Source: Prevotellaceae bacterium UBA7017
GTDB taxonomy: Bacteria > Bacteroidota > Bacteroidia > Bacteroidales > Bacteroidaceae
Assembly: GCA_002449535.1 (NCBI GenBank)
Contig: DJWZ01000010.1
Coordinates: forward strand, 1 to 16,038
Reading direction: 5' to 3'
Length of the DNA stretch: 16,038 nucleotides
A program made the position numbers and the translations under genes. Below the pieces are notes generated by a model. The model searched no databases, was not told the origin of the DNA, and saw only the letters and a program-made list of their open reading frames with translations. Positions 8,485 to 15,325 of the stretch are shown piece by piece; within the stretch, counting starts at the first letter, position 1; the number at the start of each line of letters is the position of its first letter.

Positions 8485-10458
8485 ATGAGAAACAAGTCAT
8501 TATATTTCTTATTAGCAGTAATGCTGCTGATGGGCATAGCATCATGTGTAGATAATGATGTTAAAGATGGTGACGCCGGCTACTATTCTGCAACAAAAAT
8601 GACTGCGGCAGAATTGCTTGCCGAGCATCCTGAGAAGTACAGTATGTATATAGAACTGTTGCAGAGGGCGAAGCCGATGCTTGTAGAGGGTGATAATGTG
8701 TCAAATTATTTCTCAATGCTGGGGACATACGGCAAATATACCGTCTTTGCTCCTGACAATGAGGCAATGAAGACATACTTGGCAGAGAACGGATATGAAA
8801 GTATTCAGAGTATTCCGGAAAGGACATGTGACACCATCGTACGCAATCATATAGTAAACAAGGGTGCCTATTTCACTACCGACTACAGCGACGGTACCTT
8901 GCCGTCAATGAATATGGACGACCGCTATGTGGTGATTACCAGTGACAGCGATGTCAACAACAACAACGCACTGCTGCTCTATGTCAACAAGAGGTCACTC
9001 ATTACTGAGAAGGACGACTCTGTGACGAATGGTGTCGTTCATACCATCAACAGGGTGATGAGTGCCAGTAACCAGTTCTTGCCTGACCTGATGGAGGAGG
9101 ACTCTACAATTACTATATTCTGCCAGGCACTGAAACTGACAAATATGGCAGACTCGCTGACAAAATACATCGACAACACCTACTATACAAGTTCCGACTC
9201 TGTAGTAAAAGGTGTGCCTGGCAAGCGCTTTGGCGGAAAGGACATGGTGGCACACTATTATGAGAAGCGTTATTTCAAATATACAGCCTTTATAGAACCG
9301 AACGAGGTTCTGGCACAGCATGGCATCAATTCCCTCGATGACCTCATAGCACATGCCAAGGAGGTATATGACGCAACATTCCCTAACGATGCCGGTCTTT
9401 ATGACGACGATTACACCAATCGTAAGAATCCGCTGAACAGATGGGTCAGCTACCACCTGATGAACAGGTTGGGTAACTATAGTGACTGGGCACCGTCAGG
9501 TCAGATACTGACAGACTGCTGCCGTACAGATGTTGCCGATGCCGAAGATTTCTGGCAGACGATGTTGTCAGAGGGTATGGTACGCTTCTGCCGTTCTATG
9601 GGACAGCTGTATGCAAATCGTAAAGGTCTCAAGAATGCTGTGTCACAGGGTCTGAAGGGTGTCAGGGTGCTCACTGATTCCGAGAGTGGCAAGAGCAACC
9701 AGCAGGCACTTAACGGACGTTACTTCTATCTGGACGACTTGATGGAATATACTACAACGGTGCGTGACAAGGTTCTTAACTGCCGTATGCGTATTGATGC
9801 TACGACGCTGAGTGCCGATTTCATGAATCAGGGCGCTCGCGGTAATCTCGGATGGGATGAGAACTACCTCTTCGCATTCAAGCGTGGATACATAGAAGGA
9901 TGGAAGATTTCTCCCGAGTCATTTGTCGGAGTGCACTGTGATAACGTGTTCTGGAGTTCATACCTTGGCAATGCGGTTGCCGTAAAGGGACAGTATGACG
10001 TACAGATAAAATTGCCAAATCCTCCTCCTGGCCTTTATGAGATTCGTCTGGCATACGTTTCCAGTGAAGAGCGTGGTGTGGTACAGGTATATTTCAACAA
10101 CGAGCCTTGCGGCATTCCTGTTGACCTGCGTAAGGGTGTATGGGAGTACATAGACCTGAGCACCTATGATATTAATAAGGAGGAAGACAATCTGGCTCTC
10201 GACAAGACACTTCGCAACCTCGGATATATGCTTGGTCCTGACTCATACGGAAAGCCGGGAACCGACGTGCCCAGCTTCCGTGTAGCATCTCCTGAGCACT
10301 TGCGCAGAATTCTTACTACACAGCAGTTTACAGAGGGTAAGGAGTATTGGTTACGCTTCCGTCAGGTATTGGAGGGCGATGCTGAATGGTCATTCGACTA
10401 CATCGAACTGTGTCCTAAGAGCGTTTATGCAAGCGCAGCCGGGGAGAACAGACACTAA
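8485..10458 (+). CDS. FAS1-domain surface lipoprotein with C-terminal beta-rich domain (D-type)
   Basis: This 657-residue lipoprotein has a signal peptide ending MGIASC (Cys21) followed by acidic VDNDVKDGD, suggesting surface export. A clear FAS1 domain spans about residues 38-193, with YTVFAPDNEAMKTYL (85-99), a VRNHIV segment (119-124) in the FAS1 YH-motif position, and the closing NGVVHTINRVM (182-192). A second, degenerate FAS1 unit at about 197-425 shows YTAFIEPNEVL (266-276) and WVSYHLMNRL (320-329). Residues about 430-645 are a different, beta-rich region (LPNPPPGLYEIRLAYVSSEE, then VVQVYFNNEPCGIPVDL) closing with WSFDYIELCPKSV. This resembles jelly-roll or galactose-binding-like sandwiches of surface lipoproteins, though I cannot assign a named family. 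It begins 22 bp after the SusD stop and probably serves the first SusC/SusD pair as an accessory ligand-binding protein. Function is inferred from position and fold only. Confidence 0.85.
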   Translation: MRNKSLYFLLAVMLLMGIASCVDNDVKDGDAGYYSATKMTAAELLAEHPEKYSMYIELLQRAKPMLVEGDNVSNYFSMLGTYGKYTVFAPDNEAMKTYLAENGYESIQSIPERTCDTIVRNHIVNKGAYFTTDYSDGTLPSMNMDDRYVVITSDSDVNNNNALLLYVNKRSLITEKDDSVTNGVVHTINRVMSASNQFLPDLMEEDSTITIFCQALKLTNMADSLTKYIDNTYYTSSDSVVKGVPGKRFGGKDMVAHYYEKRYFKYTAFIEPNEVLAQHGINSLDDLIAHAKEVYDATFPNDAGLYDDDYTNRKNPLNRWVSYHLMNRLGNYSDWAPSGQILTDCCRTDVADAEDFWQTMLSEGMVRFCRSMGQLYANRKGLKNAVSQGLKGVRVLTDSESGKSNQQALNGRYFYLDDLMEYTTTVRDKVLNCRMRIDATTLSADFMNQGARGNLGWDENYLFAFKRGYIEGWKISPESFVGVHCDNVFWSSYLGNAVAVKGQYDVQIKLPNPPPGLYEIRLAYVSSEERGVVQVYFNNEPCGIPVDLRKGVWEYIDLSTYDINKEEDNLALDKTLRNLGYMLGPDSYGKPGTDVPSFRVASPEHLRRILTTQQFTEGKEYWLRFRQVLEGDAEWSFDYIELCPKSVYASAAGENRH

Positions 10459-10530
10459 CCCCCTCCCAACCTCCCCGATGGGAGGAGTAAAGAATTATGA
10501 ATAATGCATCATGAATAAAAATAGTAAATT
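10459..10530 (+). repeat. Intercistronic element: GC-rich hairpin followed by AT-rich ATGAATAA repeats
   Basis: This 72-bp gap is the longest in the operon and unlike the others. Its left part is C-rich and contains a perfect 6-bp hairpin with a tetraloop, CCTCCC-CGAT-GGGAGG, at 10470-10485, preceded by a near-copy of the left arm (CCCTCCC, 10461-10467). No T-run follows, so it is a poor intrinsic terminator. Its right part carries ATGAATAA at 10497-10504, 10511-10518 and again at the start of the next gene (10531-10538). It may be a dispersed intergenic repeat of the kind found in many Bacteroidales genomes, or a transcript-stability or attenuation element between the two modules. Confidence 0.5.
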
Positions 10531-10534
10531 ATGA
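10497..10534 (+). other. Two ATGA-linked mini-ORFs leading into the next start codon
   Basis: ATG at 10497 opens a 5-codon frame (MNNAS) ending in TGA at 10512-10514, which overlaps ATG 10511-10513. That ATG opens a 7-codon frame (MNKNSKL) ending in TGA at 10532-10534, which overlaps ATG 10531-10533 of the following lipoprotein gene. All three junctions read ATGAATAA. The arrangement could feed terminating ribosomes to the real start, or could simply reflect repetition of an AT-rich unit. Translation of the peptides is unproven. Confidence 0.3.
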
Positions 10535-12138
10535 ATAAACATCGGAAGATATTTGGAGCAATGGCAATAGGAGCCATGTTATCTCCACTGTCAGTATTGA
10601 CATCCTGTTCCGATTGGGATGACCACTATGAGTATGCTTCAGGAGGAAGTAATCCAAACAGTTTGTTTGAAGAGATTGCCTCTCATGAAGAATTGTCTGA
10701 CTTCTCTGTCCTGCTGGCAAAGACAAAGGTGTTCAGACACCACAAGGTGACAGAAACGAGTTATGCAGACATCTTGTCGGGCGGTCAGTCTCTGACGTTG
10801 ATGGCACCAGTTAACGGAACATTCAATTTAGACTCTATGTTGAACGTATTGGAAACTGCGCAGGGAGACTCTGCCGTAGAGCATTTCTTTGTCAAGAATC
10901 ATATTATCCGCTCTCCTCATTCTGCCGTCGAAAGCCGTTTGAGGAGCCTGAATGGCAAGTATGTGGATATTACTCCGAATGCCATTGGCGGTTCTGAAAT
11001 TAGCGAGGCAAACATACAGACCCGCAATGGTGTCATGCACATCATGAATTCTCCTTTGAGATATCGCAAGACGATTTATGAGACCATGGTCCTCGACGAG
11101 GATTATAAGGAGGTGGGGACAAGGCTTGCCTCATACAACGAGGACGTCTTTGACGAGGACGCCAGTGTCAGCAGCGGTAACGTGGATGGTGTGCCGGTAT
11201 ATGTTGACTCTGTTATCTATGAGCGTAACAAGATGATGGAGGCTATCGGCCTGCTGAATGCCGAGGATTCTGTCTATTCTGCCTGCATTCCTACCAACGA
11301 AGGATGGAAAAAGGCATGGAATCAGGCATCAAAATACTTCAACTATGCTGACGATGTAGATAAGCGTGACTCCCTCCAGAGGTACTATACTATGCGTGCC
11401 CTCATGGACGATGCCGTCTTCAGCAAGACGATGCAGTCTTCACCGGAGGACAGTATTGTCAGTGTGCATTATAACCGCTCAACTCCTGAGTATCATGTTT
11501 TCTACAAGCCATACGAGAGCACTGGTCTGTTAGGCAAGGCGAAATCTACAAGGGAGTGCAGCAATGGCATTGTGTATGTATATGACGAATGGCCTTTTGA
11601 CCCTACGCAGACATACTTCAAGAAAATAGAGCAGGAGGGTGAGTATAGCTGGAACGTGACAGACTTTACAAGTACCAAGTGCACAATGACGTCATTCAAT
11701 GTTGTAGGAGAAGGTGCTTCTCTGGTACATAAGGGAGCATATATGCGTATCACGCCAAAGTCAACCAACGGTACATGGGACGTGACATACAAGCTTACCG
11801 ACGTTCTTTCCGGAAAGTATAATGTTCACGTTGTCACTTTGCCAAAAGACATGTTTATCTCATCTGCCACGGAATTACCTGTAAAATATAAGGTAACCAT
11901 CAATTACTATGGTCAGGACGGCACGCTCCAGAAGTTTGATTGTGGAGACCAAAGTTCCGTTCAGGGTGAGATTACCGACTTGGTCGTTGCAGAAGGACTG
12001 GAATTCCCCGTCTGCCAGTATGGTCAGAATACGAACGTAACCATAACCCTTACCGGCAATGCAAAAAAGACGCAGACTAAGAAAGAGACGTCTGAAATGT
12101 ATCTGGACTACATATACCTTGAACCTGTAATCGAATAA
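10531..12138 (+). CDS. FAS1-domain surface lipoprotein with C-terminal beta-rich domain (E-type)
   Basis: This protein has 535 residues. The signal peptide (MNKHRK, hydrophobic core, SVLTSC) gives lipidated Cys26, followed by SDWDDHYEY, an acidic stretch that fits surface export. A FAS1 domain at about 44-176 shows LTLMAPVNGTFNLDSML (88-104), VKNHII (121-126) and NGVMHIMNSPL (166-176). A weaker second FAS1-like unit at about 181-353 shows SVYSACIPTNEGWKKAW (247-263) and CSNGIVYVYDEW (343-354). Residues about 370-533 form a separate beta-rich region (GAYMRITPK; WDVTYKLTDVLSGKYNVHVV) that ends in MYLDYIYLEPVIE. The closing DYI-x-L-x-P pattern parallels the end of the lipoprotein encoded immediately upstream, so both probably carry related C-terminal sandwich domains. 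The start at 10531 is preferred because it begins the basic n-region; two earlier ATGs open only tiny frames. SusC follows after 6 bp, suggesting it works with the second pair. Confidence 0.85.
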   Translation: MNKHRKIFGAMAIGAMLSPLSVLTSCSDWDDHYEYASGGSNPNSLFEEIASHEELSDFSVLLAKTKVFRHHKVTETSYADILSGGQSLTLMAPVNGTFNLDSMLNVLETAQGDSAVEHFFVKNHIIRSPHSAVESRLRSLNGKYVDITPNAIGGSEISEANIQTRNGVMHIMNSPLRYRKTIYETMVLDEDYKEVGTRLASYNEDVFDEDASVSSGNVDGVPVYVDSVIYERNKMMEAIGLLNAEDSVYSACIPTNEGWKKAWNQASKYFNYADDVDKRDSLQRYYTMRALMDDAVFSKTMQSSPEDSIVSVHYNRSTPEYHVFYKPYESTGLLGKAKSTRECSNGIVYVYDEWPFDPTQTYFKKIEQEGEYSWNVTDFTSTKCTMTSFNVVGEGASLVHKGAYMRITPKSTNGTWDVTYKLTDVLSGKYNVHVVTLPKDMFISSATELPVKYKVTINYYGQDGTLQKFDCGDQSSVQGEITDLVVAEGLEFPVCQYGQNTNVTITLTGNAKKTQTKKETSEMYLDYIYLEPVIE

Positions 12139-12144
12139 TTTGCT

Positions 12145-15100
12145 ATGAATACGAGAAAATATATAACATTAACATTAGCGTTGGCGTCTGTTTCTTTCCT
12201 GCAGGCGAAGGAGATAGGCGGTAAGGTGACCGACGCTGCTACGGGCAATCCGATAGCAGGTGTGCAGGTTAAGGCATACGGTGACGAGCGATATACCGCA
12301 ATGACCAATGCTGAAGGTATTTACCTCATGAAGGAAGTGCCTGAATATGTAAACAGCGTTTATATGACCTTGGAGGGATGCTCTCCACAGCAGGTGGCAG
12401 TCGGCAATGATGCCATGCACGTAGATGCCCAGCTGTACAGGGATGCCTTCTCTTCTTCATACAAGGCATATACATCTGGTAACAGGACATCCGGCACCAC
12501 TGGTTTCGGCAACAGTGTCGAGATGTCTATCGACCCGTTCATCCAGGGCAGGCTGAATGCCGACGTCCATGCTGTCAGCCGCGGCGGCAATGACGGTGTC
12601 GGCAACGTGATGTTCATCAACGGTATCAACAGCCTTAACTCCAATGCACAGCCGCTGGTTGTCATCGATGGTATGATAGTAGATGTGAAATATGACGGCA
12701 CGATGCTTCATGACGGATATTTCAATAATCTGCTTGCCAACATCAACGTCAATGACATCGAGAGTGTCGAGGTGATGAAGAACGGTACTGCCATCTATGG
12801 TGCCAAGGGTGCCAATGGCGTGCTCCTGATAAAGACAAAGCGCAACAAGAGCATGACGACAAAGATTGACCTCACGATAGGCGGCAAGTTTATGTCGATA
12901 CCAAGAACTCCTTCCATGATGGAGGCAGAAGACTACCGCACATACGTTACAGAGATGTTGGCGCCAAAGGTCAGCGATATGTCAACGATGAAGTTCATGG
13001 TTTCTGACCCGAAGTATTACTACTATCCCCAGTACCATAATGCCACGGACTGGAAGAAGGAGGTTTATCGCAATTCCTTTGCCCAGAGCTACGGCATCAA
13101 CGTGCAGGGTGGTGACGATGTTGCGAGCTATAACCTTTCCGTAGGTTACTCTGCTGCCAAGAGTCCCCTAAAGGGCAATGACTTCTCCCGTTTCGACATG
13201 CGTCTTAATACCGATATCGAGATTATCCGCAACCTGAATGTCCGCTTCGACGCCTCTTTCAGTGACGTGAAGCGCGATTTGAGGGACGTCGGTGTCAGCA
13301 GTGATGTTGAGAGTACCACCATTACCTCTCCAAACTTCCTGGCAATGGTGAAGGCTCCGTTCCTCTCTCCGTACGCGTATGATGTAAATGGTAATCTGAG
13401 TGGTTATCTGGCGGAAGCCGACGACTACCTCCAGGGTTCCATCATCACCAGCGACAGAAGCCTTGGTAACCCTGTCAGCATCCTCGACAATGGTGACGGC
13501 AGAAACAAGAACACATTCGGCAACCGTCTCGTTACGTTCACGGTGGCTCCAAGCTATAAGATAAACAAGCACTTCACGGTATCAGAAGACTTCGGCTTCA
13601 CCCTCGTGAATACCAATGAGAACTACTACCTGCCTATCACGGGTATTCCACAGTTCCGCGTGCCAGGTCTTACGGATATTGTCTATGTGGATAACACGGT
13701 GTCTTCCCTTGCCACAAGACAGAACTCCATACAGTCAGACACCCGTCTGACATGGACCAACCGCTATGGTGCCAACTATATCAAGGCATTCGGCGGGTTC
13801 CGCTATATGAACAACCGTAGCAAGGTGAACATCCAGAACGGCTACAACACCGGTAACGACAAGACACCTAACATGTCAACATCATTGCAGTACAAGACCA
13901 CCTCTGGTACTGATGACAAGTATGCCGATGTATCATGTTACCTGGCAGGCGACTATAACTACGCTGAGAAATACTATGCCTCAGTATCTCTGACGGCGCA
14001 GTCTTCTTCACGCTTCGGCAAGGATGCCAGTGCCCTGAAGATGTTCGGCACACGCTGGGGACTGTTCCCAAGCTTCCAGGGCTCATGGGTAATGAGTAAC
14101 GAGAAGTGGCTGTCTGACGTGAAGTTTGTCGATTACCTGCGTCTTAACCTCGGCTTTGAGATAACCGGTAACGACAATATCGACTATACGGCATCAAGGA
14201 GCTACTTCGTCTCCAAGTCCATGATGGGTGCCACGCTGACGGGTCTGCTGTTAGGCAATGTCGGCAACAGCAAGCTGAAGTGGGAGACGACCCGCAAGTT
14301 TAACGCCGGTTTCGAGACCAATCTGCTCAACAACCGCCTGCATGTAGGTTTCAACTACTTCCATTCCTGGACATCCGACCTGTTGATGCTGCAGCAGGTG
14401 GCATGGACCACCGGTCTTGCCCAGAACTGGACCAACGGCGGAAAGCTGCGTAACTCGGGCTTCGACTTCTCTGCCGACGTGAAGGTCATCAACGACAAGG
14501 ACTGGAAGTGGGAACTCGGTGCGACGATGGGACACTACAAGAACAAGCTTACCGACCTTGGCAATGGTACCGACAGACTCCTGACCAACGCATTCGGTGC
14601 TACTATCATCTCAGAGGTAGGTGGCCCTATAGGACAGTTCTATGGCTACAAGACCAACGGAGTATATGCTTCGGAGGCTCAGGCTAAGGAAGACGGTAAG
14701 TATTACCTCGACCAGACTGGCAACAAGATAGCCTTCCAGGCTGGTGACATGAGATTTCAGGATACAAACGGTGACGGCAAGATAGGAGAGGAAGACCGTG
14801 TGGTAATAGGCAATCCTAACCCAGACATCTATGGTAACTTCCGCAGCCACCTGACATGGAAGCGTTTCGCTCTCGATATGGCATTCACATACTCAATAGG
14901 TAACGACATATATAACTATCAGCGCAGCATCTTGGAGAGTGGAAAGTATTTCTACAACCAGACAAAGGCTATGAACAGCAGATGGACAACCGAAGGACAG
15001 GCGACAGACGTTCCGAGAGCGTCCTATCAAGACCCTCACGGCAACAGCCGCTTCTCAGACAGATGGATAGAAGACGGCAGCTACCTCAAGTTGTCAAACA

Positions 15101-15309
15101 TAACACTTTCATACGCAATACCTATCAACAGTACCTTCTTGCAGGGTATCACGGTATGGGGTGCAGTGAACAATGTGTTTACTATCACAAAGTATCTCGG
15201 CAGCGACCCAGACTGTACGGCATCAGGCAATGCACTGCTTCAGGGCATTGACAGAGGCTTGCTCGGACAGAGTCGTTCTTTTGCAATGGGAGTAAAGGTA
15301 AACCTCTAA
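12145..15309 (+). CDS. SusC-family TonB-dependent outer-membrane transporter, divergent (second pair)
   Basis: The 1054-residue protein has a signal peptide (about 1-21, ending LQA) and a carboxypeptidase-regulatory-like domain (about 24-98, IGGKVTDAATGNPIAGVQV). The plug is recognisable but altered: QGRLNADVHAVSRGG (134-148), VMFINGINSLNSNAQ (155-169), PLVVIDGMIVD (170-180) and DIESVEVMKNGTAIYGAKG (204-222) followed by ANGVLLIKTKR. The usual TonB-box-like LxEVVV stretch is absent; residues 97-125 are Ser/Gly/Thr-rich instead. The barrel contains a calcium-loop-like D873-TNGDGKIGEED segment and the family's DRWIEDGSYLKLSNITLSY strand, and it ends in VKVNL, with Leu where SusC proteins often end in Phe. 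No STN domain is present. It begins 6 bp after a FAS1 lipoprotein gene and is followed after 16 bp by its SusD. Family assignment is sure; whether coupling to TonB is normal is not. Confidence 0.93.
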   Translation: MNTRKYITLTLALASVSFLQAKEIGGKVTDAATGNPIAGVQVKAYGDERYTAMTNAEGIYLMKEVPEYVNSVYMTLEGCSPQQVAVGNDAMHVDAQLYRDAFSSSYKAYTSGNRTSGTTGFGNSVEMSIDPFIQGRLNADVHAVSRGGNDGVGNVMFINGINSLNSNAQPLVVIDGMIVDVKYDGTMLHDGYFNNLLANINVNDIESVEVMKNGTAIYGAKGANGVLLIKTKRNKSMTTKIDLTIGGKFMSIPRTPSMMEAEDYRTYVTEMLAPKVSDMSTMKFMVSDPKYYYYPQYHNATDWKKEVYRNSFAQSYGINVQGGDDVASYNLSVGYSAAKSPLKGNDFSRFDMRLNTDIEIIRNLNVRFDASFSDVKRDLRDVGVSSDVESTTITSPNFLAMVKAPFLSPYAYDVNGNLSGYLAEADDYLQGSIITSDRSLGNPVSILDNGDGRNKNTFGNRLVTFTVAPSYKINKHFTVSEDFGFTLVNTNENYYLPITGIPQFRVPGLTDIVYVDNTVSSLATRQNSIQSDTRLTWTNRYGANYIKAFGGFRYMNNRSKVNIQNGYNTGNDKTPNMSTSLQYKTTSGTDDKYADVSCYLAGDYNYAEKYYASVSLTAQSSSRFGKDASALKMFGTRWGLFPSFQGSWVMSNEKWLSDVKFVDYLRLNLGFEITGNDNIDYTASRSYFVSKSMMGATLTGLLLGNVGNSKLKWETTRKFNAGFETNLLNNRLHVGFNYFHSWTSDLLMLQQVAWTTGLAQNWTNGGKLRNSGFDFSADVKVINDKDWKWELGATMGHYKNKLTDLGNGTDRLLTNAFGATIISEVGGPIGQFYGYKTNGVYASEAQAKEDGKYYLDQTGNKIAFQAGDMRFQDTNGDGKIGEEDRVVIGNPNPDIYGNFRSHLTWKRFALDMAFTYSIGNDIYNYQRSILESGKYFYNQTKAMNSRWTTEGQATDVPRASYQDPHGNSRFSDRWIEDGSYLKLSNITLSYAIPINSTFLQGITVWGAVNNVFTITKYLGSDPDCTASGNALLQGIDRGLLGQSRSFAMGVKVNL

Positions 15310-15325
15310 AACGACAGAATTTATT

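Noticed and set aside
8995..9456. Minus-strand open frame of 153 codons within the first C-terminal-sandwich FAS1 lipoprotein gene
   Set aside because: Shadow of an intact lipoprotein gene; no domain, no promoter, no independent start signal.
10470..10485. Hairpin as an intrinsic terminator ending the operon
   Set aside because: The 6-bp stem is not followed by a T-run, and no TAnnTTTG promoter lies between it and the next gene, so read-through is more likely than termination.
13168..13572. Minus-strand open frame of 134 codons in the second SusC
   Set aside because: Antisense shadow of the barrel region with no recognisable motif.
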